Numbered from the stretch's first letter, positions 10,802 through 19,777 are shown. The stretch is DNA of 64,000 nucleotides from Nocardia transvalensis NBRC 15921 (GCF_000308875.1 NZ_BAGL01000055.1:271689-335688); one strand, 5' to 3'. The notes: generated by a model from the sequence alone, not told the origin. Numbers and translations are program-made.

Positions 10802-12216
10802 CGGCGGTCCTCACCCGGTTCGCCCGCAACCGCCCGGCATCCGACGGATTCGACCGTCGCCTGCTGGTGCCGATGATCCTGTCCTCGGTACTGAACCCGA
10901 TCAATTCGTCGATCATCGCGGTCTCGCTCGTGCCGATCGGGATCGCGTTCGGCGCACCGCCCGCCGAGACGGCCTGGCTGGTCTCGGCGCTGTATCTCGC
11001 GACCGCCATCGGGCAGCCCGTCGTGGGGCGGCTGGTCGATCTCTACGGTCCCCGGCGGCTGTTCCTCACGGGCGCGGCGCTGACGCTGATCGCCGGAATC
11101 CTGGGCATGGTCGCGCCCGCGCTCTGGGTGCTGGTCGTCGCCCGCGTCATCCTCGGATTCGGCACGTGCGCAGGCTATCCCGCGTCGATGTATCTGATCC
11201 GCCGCGAATCCGAGCGCACCGGGCAGGACAGCCCGTCGGGCGTGCTGACGGCGCTGGCCGTCTCGGCGCAGACCATCGCGGTGGTCGGGCCGACGCTGGG
11301 CGGCCTGCTCATTCACGTCGGGGGCTGGCGTGCCACCTTCGCCGTCAATATCCCGCTCGCGCTGACCTGCCTCGTCATCGGCTGGGTGCGGCTGCCGAAG
11401 ACCGCCGCGGCGCCGGGCGGCACGCTGTCCGGTATCGATCTGCCGGGTATCGCCCTGTTCTCCGGGATGCTGGTGTCGCTGCTGCTGTTCCTGATGAATC
11501 CCCAAGTCTCGCACTGGTATCTGCCGGTGATCGGACTCGCGCTCGCGACGGCGCTGGTCCTCCGGGAGCTGCGCGTCGCCCAGCCCTTCCTGGATGTGCG
11601 TGTGCTGGGCGGTAATCCGGCGCTGCTGGCGACGTACCTCCGAATGCTGCTGACCGCGCTGGTCGGGTACTGCTTCCTGTACGGGTTCACGCAGTGGATG
11701 GAGGAGGATCGCGGCCTGAGCGCCGCCGCGGCCGGGCTCGTCCTGCTGCCGATGCCGGTGATCGCCATCGCGGTGTCGGCGATCACGGGCCGCCGCAAGG
11801 AGATTCGCGGCAAGCTGATCGCCGGAGGCATCGGCCAGCTGGTCGTCGGAGCGCTGCTGTTCACGATGCACGCCACGGTCGCGATCTGGCTGCTGCTGGC
11901 CGCCGCGTTCGTCATGGGCATTCCCCAGGGCCTGAACAATCTCGCCAACCAGAACGCCGTCTACTACCAGGCCGACCCGGACCGCATCGCCTCCTCGGCC
12001 GGGTTGCTGCGCACCTTCATGTACCTGGGCGCGATCGGCTCGGCGGCGGCAAGCGGGGCGTTCCTCACCCCCGGTTCCGGGGCCGACGGACTACACCACC
12101 TGGCGATCTTCATGGTGGTAGCGGCGGGCCTGTTCCTGATCATGTCGCTGCTCGACCGCTCCCTGCGGCGCGTCCGCTCGGATACCCCCGATCGGCGGCC
12201 CGCCGGCGGCCGGTGA
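10798..12216 (+). CDS. MFS transporter, probable drug efflux
   Basis: 472 residues from the GTG at 10798. A short cytoplasmic N-terminus is followed by about 12-14 membrane helices. MFS signatures are visible: GQPVVGRLVDLYGPRRLF (loop 2-3 motif A) and a helix 5 with GPTLGGLL (motif C, typical of antiporters). The pairing with an overlapping MarR gene supports an efflux role. Its 3' end overlaps the convergent small gene at 12140 by 77 bp. Substrate unknown. Confidence 0.88.
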   Translation: MTAVLTRFARNRPASDGFDRRLLVPMILSSVLNPINSSIIAVSLVPIGIAFGAPPAETAWLVSALYLATAIGQPVVGRLVDLYGPRRLFLTGAALTLIAGILGMVAPALWVLVVARVILGFGTCAGYPASMYLIRRESERTGQDSPSGVLTALAVSAQTIAVVGPTLGGLLIHVGGWRATFAVNIPLALTCLVIGWVRLPKTAAAPGGTLSGIDLPGIALFSGMLVSLLLFLMNPQVSHWYLPVIGLALATALVLRELRVAQPFLDVRVLGGNPALLATYLRMLLTALVGYCFLYGFTQWMEEDRGLSAAAAGLVLLPMPVIAIAVSAITGRRKEIRGKLIAGGIGQLVVGALLFTMHATVAIWLLLAAAFVMGIPQGLNNLANQNAVYYQADPDRIASSAGLLRTFMYLGAIGSAAASGAFLTPGSGADGLHHLAIFMVVAAGLFLIMSLLDRSLRRVRSDTPDRRPAGGR

Positions 12217-12493
12217 CCTCGGAGGCCGGGAGGCGGCCCGCTTTCGATGTGCCGGTGAGGGTGTCGCCGTCGAGGGTGACAGCGAAAGCCAGGTTCAGGC
12301 GCATGGGCTTGGTGACGGACTGGTTCCAGGTGAGGTTGTTGCCGTCGATGGCGAGGTCGCGCAGCGGGACGTCTTCCCCTGCGCCACTGGCGATTCCGGT
12401 CAAGGCTTCCCCTTCCCGGCGGAGGTCCACGACGGCGGCGATCCTGCCGATCGGGGTGGCGATGGTCAGGTCCCAGGTTCCTTCGGCGGACAT
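12140..12493 (-). CDS. Small conserved hypothetical protein, possible readthrough tail
   Basis: 117 residues from ATG at 12493, with AAAGGA at a good distance. The region up to TGTSKAGRLPASEVTGRR (about residue 98) is ordered, alternating polar and hydrophobic, consistent with a small beta-barrel. The last ~20 residues are Arg/Gly/Ala-rich and lie antisense to the end of the MFS gene, so the original stop may have been lost. It is 23 bp downstream of the DJ-1 gene on the same strand, probably one operon. Function unknown. Confidence 0.65.
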   Translation of the reverse strand: MSAEGTWDLTIATPIGRIAAVVDLRREGEALTGIASGAGEDVPLRDLAIDGNNLTWNQSVTKPMRLNLAFAVTLDGDTLTGTSKAGRLPASEVTGRRRAADRGYPSGRAAGSGRAAT

Positions 12494-12516
12494 GGGCGGA
12501 TCCTTTCGGTCGGTGG

Positions 12517-13209
12517 TCAGAAGGCGACGGGGACGGCGCCGCGGGCGTGCCAGACGGTGCCGCGGCGCTCGTGGGCGAACAGGTCCTCCACCGCATGGGC
12601 GATGCGCGGTCCGACCTCTCGGTCCAGCAGGTACAGCGCGAGGTCGAGACCGGAGGTGACACCGGCGCCGGTGACGAGATCGCCGTCGTCGACGACGCGG
12701 GCGGCGACGGCGTGTGCGCCCGTGGCGTCGAGCAGGTCCATACCCATGTGGTGGGTGGTGACGTGCCGGCCCTCCAGCAGTCCGGCCATGGCCAGGACCA
12801 GCGAACCGCCGCAGACGGTCGCGACCGTCACCCGGGAATCGGCCATCGCGGTCGCGAGCAGGCCGGGCAGGGCGGTGGTCAGCGTCCGGCCCAGGCGGAC
12901 CGGGATGGGTTCGTCCTGCTGCCATTCACCGCTCGTCCCGGCGTCCCGATCGGGGACGTCGCCGGGATCCCCGACCCGGCCGGAAGCGCCCGGCACGAGA
13001 ACGACGCCGGGGCGGCCGGGGTCCAGTGCGGCGGTGGCGCGCACCGCGAGACCGCCTGTGCCGCTGACGACTTCGCGCGGACCCTCGGCGGTGACCAGCT
13101 CCACACTCACCGTTCCGTCCGAGGCCGTGCCACCGGCGTACAGCACCTCGTAGGGAGCGATGGCGTCGAGCGGGTCGAAACCATCGAACAGGACGATCTG
13201 AACATGCAT
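12517..13209 (-). CDS. DJ-1/PfpI family protein
   Basis: 230 residues from ATG at 13209. Class I glutamine-amidotransferase-like fold with the nucleophile cysteine in TVCGGSLVLA (about 150) and a downstream THHMGMDLLD segment, the pattern of isonitrile-hydratase and related DJ-1 enzymes. An unusual, less ordered stretch (DPGDVPDRDAGTSGEW) sits before the cysteine and lengthens the loop. Divergent from a GlxA-type regulator that carries the same fold, which suggests that the regulator controls it. Confidence 0.82.
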   Translation of the reverse strand: MHVQIVLFDGFDPLDAIAPYEVLYAGGTASDGTVSVELVTAEGPREVVSGTGGLAVRATAALDPGRPGVVLVPGASGRVGDPGDVPDRDAGTSGEWQQDEPIPVRLGRTLTTALPGLLATAMADSRVTVATVCGGSLVLAMAGLLEGRHVTTHHMGMDLLDATGAHAVAARVVDDGDLVTGAGVTSGLDLALYLLDREVGPRIAHAVEDLFAHERRGTVWHARGAVPVAF

Positions 13210-13406
13210 CGAGACGTTCCTCCACGGCGTGGTCGATCGGGACGGCTCGACGCTATCCACGCCTCGGGGCGCGGGCCAGTGGCGTTATCGACATACTTCA
13301 ACGGATTATCGCCAGCCCTGCGAATCATGGTGTGAACTGGTGAAATACGGCTCCTTCTTCCCATGGAACCTGGTATTCCTCTGCCCTGGACGGCTATATT
13401 CCTGCC

Positions 13407-14345
13407 ATGCACACGGTCGCCGTCCTCGCGCTGGACGCGGTGGTCCCGTTCGACCTGTCCGTCCCGATCGAGGTCTTCTCCCGCACCCGGCTGCCCGACA
13501 GACGACCGGGCTACCAGATCCGCGTCTGCGCCCCCGAACCCGAGATCGACACGGGGACATTCGTTCTGCGCGCTCCCTGGGGCTTGGACGGGCTCGCGGG
13601 CGCGGACACCATCGTCGTGCCCGGCACCTCCGACCCGACCGTGCCGGTGGCGCCTGAGGTCTCGGCGGCGCTGCGGGCCGCCGCGGACGCGGGGACCCGC
13701 ATCGCCTCCATCTGCTCCGGCACCTTCGTGCTGGCGGCGAGCGGGCTGCTGGACGGGCTGCGCGCCACCACGCACTGGCTCGGCACCGAGCAACTCGCGG
13801 CCACCTATCCGGAGATCGACGTCGATCCCGGCGTGCTGTACATCGACAACGGCCGGATCCTCACCTCCGCGGGCGCGGCGGCCGGATTGGATCTGTGCCT
13901 GCACATCGTCCGGCGCGACTACGGGTCCGTCGTCGCCGCGGACGCCGCCCGGCTGTCGGTGATGCCGCTGGAACGCGAAGGCGGGCAAGCACAATTCATC
14001 GTCCACGACCACACCCCCGCACCGGCGGGCGCGGCGATGGAACCGCTGCTGGACTGGATGCGGGGCAACCTCGCCCGCCCGCTGACCCTCGACGACATCG
14101 CCGCCCGCGCCGGGCTGAGCACCCGCACGGTGATCCGCCGCTTCCGCGAGCAGACCGGCGCCACACCGCTGCAATGGCTGCACCGCGCCCGCATCCGCCA
14201 GGCCCAGCACCTCCTCGAAACCACGCCGCACACGGTCGAACGCATCGGCGCCCAGGTCGGATTCGGCTCCCCCACCGCCTTCCGCGATCGCTTCAAACGC
14301 ACGACCGGCGTCACCCCACTCGCCTACCGCCGCAGCTTCAGCTGA
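13407..14345 (+). CDS. GlxA/FtrA-type AraC transcriptional activator
   Basis: 312 residues. N-terminal DJ-1/PfpI-like domain (about 1-195) with the cysteine-containing elbow ICSGTFVLAASG, then an AraC-type double helix-turn-helix (about 215-312) with LTLDDIAARAGLSTRTVIRRF and the closing RIGAQVGFGSPTAFRDRFK. Members usually sense small metabolites through the DJ-1 domain. It is divergently transcribed from a DJ-1 enzyme across 197 bp, a natural place for a shared operator. TATATT at about 13393 lies just before the ATG and could be a -10 of a near-leaderless transcript. Confidence 0.9.
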   Translation: MHTVAVLALDAVVPFDLSVPIEVFSRTRLPDRRPGYQIRVCAPEPEIDTGTFVLRAPWGLDGLAGADTIVVPGTSDPTVPVAPEVSAALRAAADAGTRIASICSGTFVLAASGLLDGLRATTHWLGTEQLAATYPEIDVDPGVLYIDNGRILTSAGAAAGLDLCLHIVRRDYGSVVAADAARLSVMPLEREGGQAQFIVHDHTPAPAGAAMEPLLDWMRGNLARPLTLDDIAARAGLSTRTVIRRFREQTGATPLQWLHRARIRQAQHLLETTPHTVERIGAQVGFGSPTAFRDRFKRTTGVTPLAYRRSFS

Positions 14346-14416
14346 GTTCCCCGGCCCGCCGGGCTGCGGTGAGTTAGAACACGTTCGTCGCCATCCTGGC
14401 GCTGATCGTCGCCATC

Positions 14417-14908
14417 GTGGGCGTGACCGTCACCGTGGTCCAGTGCTCGTCGGGTTCCTCGTCGCACACCTCCGCGCCCCCGACCTCCCCCGGCGTCACC
14501 ACGACATCGGCGGTCGTTGTCCCGGCCGCCCTGACGAAAGGCCATCAGAGACTCGCGAATGTGCAAGGGATAGATCTGGATACCGGCCAGGTCGAGGATC
14601 AGAACCAGCCGGGCGCCGATGTGAGCCCGTCGAATTCCGCCGATCTCCTCAACGCGATGAGCGACGGCGCGGCGCGTTTCGCCCCGCCCGCCGAGCAGGC
14701 GGACGCCCCCAATGCCTACAGCCGCTGCCGCGCGGTGCCGTCGGGCTCCTGGGCCAAGACTTTCCCGAACCTGCCCTCGCGGCACATCGGCGACATCGTC
14801 TGCGTCCGTACCGATCAGAGCAATCTGTCCGCGCTCACCTTGACGCACATCCCCTCCGCGGCCGAGCGGTACGTGGAATTCGACTTCATCACCTGGCAGG
14901 ACCGCTGA
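14417..14908 (+). pseudogene. Hypothetical exported protein, 5' end missing or non-canonical
   Basis: 163 residues from the first usable GTG (14417). In-frame sequence directly upstream (14384-14416, TFVAILALIVAIV) is hydrophobic and would complete a membrane anchor, but it has no ATG/GTG/TTG and is closed by an in-frame TAG at 14375. The remaining domain is soluble, with two cysteines (SRCRAV and DIVCVRT), resembling extracellular domains of other actinobacterial membrane proteins. It is best read as the 3' part of a truncated gene, or one using a rare start codon. No RBS found. Confidence 0.45.
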
Positions 14909-15038
14909 TCGTACACGACGCGCAGAATGTCCCGAAATAAAAATTCTTTCGCCGCGGATGTCGAGAACGTTCGGGCGGCTCCGTCCCAGGGGTACGAGGG
15001 GCCGAAGGGGCCTCGCCACCGAAGACGGAGCGACCACC

Positions 15039-15530
15039 ATGGACCAGAACCAGATCACCGCGATCCTGAACCTCCCGACCAGCCAGGAACTCCTGGCCCG
15101 CGACGTGCTGCGCATGGCCTACGTCGCCACGGACGGCACACCCCGCAACATCCCCATCGCCTTCACCTGGAACGGCTCGCAGATCGTCGTCTGTACCACG
15201 AAGAACGCACCGAAACTCCCCTCCCTGCGCCGCCGGCCCGAGGTCGCGCTGACGATCGACACCGAGGTCCATCCGCCGAAGATCCTGCTCGTCCGCGGCC
15301 GGGCGGAGCTGGACGTGGTCGACGGCATCCCGGAGGAGTACCTGGAGATGAACGGCAGCTACGAGATGACGCCCGAGCAGCGCGTCGAGTGGGAGGCCGA
15401 GGTCCGCTCGCTCTACGACGGCATGGTCCGGATCGTCATCACCCCGACCTGGGCCAAGCTCATCGACTTCGACACCACGCTGCCCTCCGCGGTCGAGGAG
15501 TTGGTCCGGCAGCGGGCCGAGCGCGCGTGA
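15039..15530 (+). CDS. Pyridoxamine 5'-phosphate oxidase-like (FMN-binding split barrel) protein
   Basis: 163 residues from ATG at 15039. The split-barrel pattern is clear: DVLRMAYVATDGTPRNIPIAF, then QIVVCTTKNAPKLPSLRRRPEVALTID and LLVRGRAELDVVDG, ending with WAKLIDFDTTLP. Proteins of this type bind FMN or F420 and act as reductases or heme/flavin-binding proteins; which one cannot be told here. Likely monocistronic or read with the next gene, 82 bp downstream. Confidence 0.85.
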   Translation: MDQNQITAILNLPTSQELLARDVLRMAYVATDGTPRNIPIAFTWNGSQIVVCTTKNAPKLPSLRRRPEVALTIDTEVHPPKILLVRGRAELDVVDGIPEEYLEMNGSYEMTPEQRVEWEAEVRSLYDGMVRIVITPTWAKLIDFDTTLPSAVEELVRQRAERA

Positions 15531-15612
15531 ACTGCCCTGAAATACCGATGTGCCACATATACCTATGCTCGGAAAATTGCAGTTCCGAATACCGACGAGA
15601 CGGAGCCGCACG

Positions 15613-16083
15613 ATGACCGACCAGCAGATCACCCTCGAACGGACGTACCCGACCACGGCCGAGCGGATCTGGGAGCTGTGGACGACGGAGAAGGGGATCG
15701 AATCCTGGTGGGCGCCGGACGGATTCACCGTCCATGTCGACGAACTCGACCTCCGCCCGGACGGCGAACTCGTCTACACCATGACCGCGACCGGCCCCGA
15801 ACAGGTCGAGTTCATGAACTCGGCGGGACTCCCCCTGGCCACGCAGTCCCGCAAGACCTTCACCGCCGTCTACCCCACCGCACACCTGGCCTACGACTCG
15901 CTGGTCGATTTCGTCCCCGGCGAGGAGCCCTATCAGCACCGCACCACGGTGGACATCAGCCCCGACGGCGACGGCGCCGTCCGAGTCGTCATGACCATCG
16001 AACCGATGCACGACGACGAGTGGACCCAGCGCATCGTCGCCGGCCGCGGCAACGAACTCGACAACCTCGGCAAGGTCGTCTAG
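15613..16083 (+). CDS. SRPBCC / AHSA1-like protein
   Basis: 156 residues from ATG at 15613 (GGAG upstream). START/Bet v1-like fold of the AHSA1 type: RTYPTTAERIWELWTTEKGIESWWAPDG, then the beta-sheet core and a C-terminal helix WTQRIVAGRGNELDNLG. Such proteins bind hydrophobic ligands in a central cavity; no specific role can be assigned. Ends 61 bp before the AlkB-like gene. Confidence 0.85.
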   Translation: MTDQQITLERTYPTTAERIWELWTTEKGIESWWAPDGFTVHVDELDLRPDGELVYTMTATGPEQVEFMNSAGLPLATQSRKTFTAVYPTAHLAYDSLVDFVPGEEPYQHRTTVDISPDGDGAVRVVMTIEPMHDDEWTQRIVAGRGNELDNLGKVV

Positions 16084-16108
16084 CTCAGCGAGTCACGGTC
16101 GGCAGTGC

Positions 16109-16137
16109 TTGAACATATGTTCGATAGCACGTAGATT
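16109..16137 (+). promoter_or_regulatory. SOS promoter: LexA box between -35 and -10
   Basis: TTGAACATATGTTCGA (16109-16124) matches the actinobacterial LexA consensus TCGAAC-N4-GTTCGA at all but one position. The same bases form a -35 (TTGAAC, 16109-16114), followed after exactly 17 bases by TAGATT (16132-16137) as -10. Transcription would begin about 16144, at the ATG (16145), giving a leaderless mRNA. LexA bound here would block RNA polymerase directly. Confidence 0.8.
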
Positions 16138-16144
16138 CGAACGC

Positions 16145-16771
16145 ATGTCCACACCGCTGCAGGGATCGCTGCTCGACGGGTTCGGGGAGATCGAGTTCGG
16201 GGCTCTCGACGAGGTCCGGCGGACGGTGCTGGGCGACGGCGCCTGGGTGGATCTGCTGCCCGGGTGGCTGTCGGGGGCCGATCTGCTGTTCGAGACGCTG
16301 GCCGCGCGGGTGCCGTGGCAGGCGGACCGCCGGCAGATGTACGACCGCGTGGTGGACGTTCCCCGGCTGCTGCGGTTCTACGGCGAGGGCGAGACGCTTC
16401 CCGACCCGGCGCTCGACGACGCGCGCGACGCGCTGAGCGCCCACTACCGCGCCGAACTCGGCGAGCCGTTCCGCACCGCCGGCCTCTGCTACTACCGCGA
16501 CGGCGACGACAGCGTCGCCTGGCACGGCGACACCTCGGGCCGCGGCGCTACCCACGACACCATGGTCGCGATCGTCTCGGTGGGGGCGGCCCGAGCGCTG
16601 CTGCTGCGCCCGCGCGGCGGCGGCGCGAGCGTCCGCTACCCGCTGGGCCACGGCGACCTGATCGTCATGGGCGGCTCCTGCCAGCGCACGTGGGAACACG
16701 CGGTACCCAAGACGCGGCGTCCGGCCGGGCCGCGAATCAGCATCCAATTCCGGCCGCGCGGCGTACGCTAG
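16145..16771 (+). CDS. AlkB-like 2OG-Fe(II) dioxygenase, SOS-regulated
   Basis: 208 residues, cytosolic. The iron ligands are visible as H127-x-D129 (WHGDT) and His185 (TWEHAVP); 2-oxoglutarate is held by the R197...R203 pair in RISIQFR. This is the AlkB family, which reverses alkylation damage in DNA or RNA by oxidative demethylation. The LexA box in its promoter supports a DNA-repair role. The start is fixed by the promoter (leaderless) and family length. Confidence 0.92.
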   Translation: MSTPLQGSLLDGFGEIEFGALDEVRRTVLGDGAWVDLLPGWLSGADLLFETLAARVPWQADRRQMYDRVVDVPRLLRFYGEGETLPDPALDDARDALSAHYRAELGEPFRTAGLCYYRDGDDSVAWHGDTSGRGATHDTMVAIVSVGAARALLLRPRGGGASVRYPLGHGDLIVMGGSCQRTWEHAVPKTRRPAGPRISIQFRPRGVR

Positions 16772-16853
16772 CCACGCGGAATTCAACCCCCGGCCCCCGA
16801 AACGCAAGGGATCGATAAGGGGGAGCGTCGTGCCGTGCGGCTAGATTGGCTGC

Positions 16854-17567
16854 ATGAGCACAGTTGGGGCGGGGATCCTCTCGGTGATGCCACTGCATAC
16901 GATCTCCGACGTTCACGGCGAGAGCGGGCTGCGGCGTCGCCTGGAGCTCGAGGCGGACAAACTGCCACAGCCCGAACGAGTCGCGCCGGCGCTGGATCTG
17001 GCGTCCGGACTGCACCGCGACGACCGGTACGGCCGCGAGCCGTACGTCAATCATCTGCTGCGCGTGGCCATCCGGATCGTCAGCCACTACGAGGTACGCG
17101 ATACCGACGTGGTGCTGGCGGGCCTGCTGCACGATACGGTCGAGGACCACGGCCCCGAACTCGCCGGTGAGCGAACGGGTTCGGTGACCGAAGGCGCGCT
17201 CGCCGAACTCGCGAACCGATTCGGCGAGCGCGTCTCCGGCCTGGTCGCCGCGGTCACCAACCCGCCGTACGACCCGGCCGTGGACCGGCACGCGCAATAC
17301 CGGGAGCACATCACCGCCAGCCTGGACCGCGATCCGTGGGCACGCGTGGTGAAGATCTCCGACTTCACCGACAACGGCGTGGGCATCCTGTACGCGACCG
17401 GCCCGGTGATGAACAAGCTCGCCACCAAGTACCGCCCGCTCACCGATGTCTACCGCGAGCTGGTGCTGCGCGCCGATACGCCGCTGGCCGACCACGTCAA
17501 GCAGCACATCCTCGACCAGCTCGATCGCGCCGACGAGCGGTTCGACGCGATTCTCGACCGCGCCTGA
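16854..17567 (+). CDS. HD-domain hydrolase, MESH1/SpoT-like
   Basis: 237 residues. The metal-site pattern of (p)ppGpp hydrolases is present: His67 in YVNHLLRVA, the HDTVED box (His93-Asp94, Glu97-Asp98) and KISDFTDN in the position of the usual KxADRxHN. There is no synthetase or TGS/ACT domain, so it would be a stand-alone hydrolase. An alternative is another nucleotide phosphohydrolase of the same HD subgroup. TAGATT at 16842-16847, seven bases before the ATG, suggests a leaderless transcript. Confidence 0.75.
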   Translation: MSTVGAGILSVMPLHTISDVHGESGLRRRLELEADKLPQPERVAPALDLASGLHRDDRYGREPYVNHLLRVAIRIVSHYEVRDTDVVLAGLLHDTVEDHGPELAGERTGSVTEGALAELANRFGERVSGLVAAVTNPPYDPAVDRHAQYREHITASLDRDPWARVVKISDFTDNGVGILYATGPVMNKLATKYRPLTDVYRELVLRADTPLADHVKQHILDQLDRADERFDAILDRA

Positions 17568-17591
17568 CCCGCACCGCCGCGGCCCGGACGG

Positions 17592-18821
17592 CTAGGGGCG
17601 GCGGGCGAATTCGGGGGCGTGTTCGGGGAGTACACCGCGCCCGACCAGATAGGGCGGGACGCTGCGGACGATCGGGATCCGGCGAAGTATCCGCAGGGGC
17701 AGCGGCGTCCGATCGGCATTGGAGATATCGACCGCACCCGAGACCGCGGGCCCGATGGCGCGGGCGTGCAGGAGCCGCTGCATATCCTGGGTGACCACCG
17801 TGGGAACGATCCGGCGGCGCTGTACCCGGGCCAGATCCGCCACCGTCACCTCGTGCGACACCAGTTTCGGCGCAAGGATTCTCGCGGCGGCCACGGCATC
17901 CTGCACCGCGAGGTTGATGCCGACGCCGCCCACCGGCGACATCGCGTGCGCGGCGTCGCCGAGGCACAGCAGGCCGTCGGTGTACCAGCGGTCCAGCCGG
18001 TCGAGTTTCACGTCGAGCAGCTTCACCTCGCTCCAATCCCGCACGGCCGCAACCCGATCCGACAGCCACGGCACCGCTGCGGCCATATCGCCCATGATCT
18101 CGCCGACCGGTCCGTCCCGCAGTCCCGCGTCGCTGCCCTTGGCGATGAGGGTGGCGCACTGCCAGTAGTCGCCGCGGTCGAGCATGATCGCCACCCGCCC
18201 GGCGGTCAGCACCGGGACCACGCCGGCCGGATCGGTGTCGTGGCGCGGAATCCGGAACCACCACACGTCGAACGGTGTGGGCCAGCGCCGCGAGCCCAGC
18301 CCGGCCGCCTCGCGCAGGACCGAGGTGCGGCCGTCGCAGGCGACCGTCAGATCGGCCCGGATCTCGCCCGCCGCACCGTCGTTCGTCCGGTAGCGGACGC
18401 CCGCGACGCGGCCGCCCTCGCGGATGATGTCGGTGGCCTCCGTGTTCACGCGGAGCCGGAACTCCGGTTCCCGGTCGGCCGCCCGCGCCAGCAGATCCAG
18501 CAGATCCCACTGCGGCACCATCGCGATGTACTTGTGGCGTCCGGGAAGGTCGGTGAACGAGGCCAGCGTCTGCATGCGACCGCCGATCGGCACCTGGACG
18601 GTCGTCACCCGGCGCTGCGGCAGTTTCGCGAACTCCTCACCCAGGCCCAGTTCGTCGAGCAGGTCGAGGGTCGTCGGATGCACGGTGTCGCCGCGGAAGT
18701 CACGCAGGAAGTCGCCGTGCTTCTCCAGCACCGTGACCTCGACGCCCGCGCGAGCCAGCAACAGCCCCAGCACGATTCCCGCCGGACCGCCGCCGGCGAC
18801 GAGACAGGTTGTTCGGTCCAT
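17592..18821 (-). CDS. FAD-dependent monooxygenase (PHBH fold)
   Basis: 409 residues from ATG at 18821. Rossmann FAD site GGGPAG (10-15), the RDFRGDTVHPTTLD segment of class A flavin monooxygenases, and the second FAD motif LCLGDAAHAMSPVGGVG (about 290-305). The hydroxylated substrate is unknown. It follows a GXWXG/DUF4334 gene by 81 bp on the same strand, probably an operon. Confidence 0.88.
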   Translation of the reverse strand: MDRTTCLVAGGGPAGIVLGLLLARAGVEVTVLEKHGDFLRDFRGDTVHPTTLDLLDELGLGEEFAKLPQRRVTTVQVPIGGRMQTLASFTDLPGRHKYIAMVPQWDLLDLLARAADREPEFRLRVNTEATDIIREGGRVAGVRYRTNDGAAGEIRADLTVACDGRTSVLREAAGLGSRRWPTPFDVWWFRIPRHDTDPAGVVPVLTAGRVAIMLDRGDYWQCATLIAKGSDAGLRDGPVGEIMGDMAAAVPWLSDRVAAVRDWSEVKLLDVKLDRLDRWYTDGLLCLGDAAHAMSPVGGVGINLAVQDAVAAARILAPKLVSHEVTVADLARVQRRRIVPTVVTQDMQRLLHARAIGPAVSGAVDISNADRTPLPLRILRRIPIVRSVPPYLVGRGVLPEHAPEFARRP

Positions 18822-18902
18822 CGGGCATCCTCCCGAACCGCATCGGAATTCACCGGACACCACGATGGTAGGCCGATGCCCCGACCGGATCGGCCGGATT
18901 TC

Positions 18903-19460
18903 TCAGGCGCGGTCGCGGCGCAGGATGAAGAAGTAGGGATCCGTCATGCCGCGCATATCCATCACGCCGAGCAGCGTCTCGTCGTCGACCAGCCGGAAGA
19001 CGTCGATGATCGCCAGGTGGTCGTAGATCATCGCGGCGCCGAGTTTGCCGCGGAACTCCAGGTCGCGCAGCCGCGCACGGGGCGTCGGCGTGCGCAGGAT
19101 CGGCTTCAGCGCGGGCAGTACTTTGCGCAGCGCCCGCACGCCCCGCAGGGGGACCCGGCCCGCCAGGCTCAGCGGCGCCCGGCGCGGATCGACCGGGAAC
19201 ACCGCGCCGTCCGGGCCCGCGAACAGCAGCGGCTGCACCGCGTCGGGTGCGTCGAACTGCTTTCCGTACCAGCCGGATTCGACCAGTACCCCGGCCCACG
19301 GATGTCCGGTGTCGAGTTCGGCGCCGCGCCAGCGGCCGGTGGTGATCTCGTCCACGCGTACCGGCGGGAGGCTGTCGAACAGCTCCCAGGCCTGCTCCGG
19401 CGTGCAGCCGCCCTCGCTCAGCTCGCGCAACCGCGCCGTGGGGGTGTCGACACCCGCCAT
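18903..19460 (-). CDS. GXWXG / DUF4334 domain protein
   Basis: 185 residues from ATG at 19460, preceded by GAGGAGG. An N-terminal GXWXG domain (ITTGRWRGAELDTGHPW, about residues 39-55) and a C-terminal DUF4334 part (KLGAAMIYDHLAIIDVF and MDMRGMTDPYFFILRRD). These proteins are soluble and of unknown biochemical function. Likely co-transcribed with the downstream flavin monooxygenase. Confidence 0.85.
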   Translation of the reverse strand: MAGVDTPTARLRELSEGGCTPEQAWELFDSLPPVRVDEITTGRWRGAELDTGHPWAGVLVESGWYGKQFDAPDAVQPLLFAGPDGAVFPVDPRRAPLSLAGRVPLRGVRALRKVLPALKPILRTPTPRARLRDLEFRGKLGAAMIYDHLAIIDVFRLVDDETLLGVMDMRGMTDPYFFILRRDRA

Positions 19461-19777
19461 CCCGTCCTCCTCATGGTGAGAACACCAGACACTAACGCTC
19501 TCACGATATCGCACTAGGCCGGCGTGACGGAGACCACGACCAGCACCCTGGACCTCGAGTGCGGTTGAGGCAGCAGCATGGTCGGCACGAGCCCACCGCT
19601 CCCCCGAACTCCCGGACCGCCCGGTCCGGGGCGCGCCCCCGCCGGCCCACGTACACCCACGGCGGGGGCGCACAACCATCCCGCACGGCCCGTCGTGGCC
19701 AGGCGTATCTCCGCATTCGCTCCGGCCGTGCGCGGACTGAGGACGGCTACGCCGACTGCGCCGTCTAGGCTGGCGTC
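19461..19777. other. Intergenic region, no convincing gene
   Basis: 317 bp between two divergent genes. Short frames on both strands have no ribosome site or recognisable protein. The part next to the DUF4334 gene has a weak inverted repeat, GTGAGA (19476-19481) with TCTCAC (19499-19504), a possible operator. TAGGCT at 19766-19771 could be the -10 of the serpin-like gene (leaderless). Nothing else seen. Confidence 0.5.

Noticed and set aside
14375..14388. TAGAACACGTTCGT as a KstR operator
   Set aside because: One mismatch from the motif, but it lies inside the remnant coding frame and has no likely downstream target start; treated as probable coincidence.
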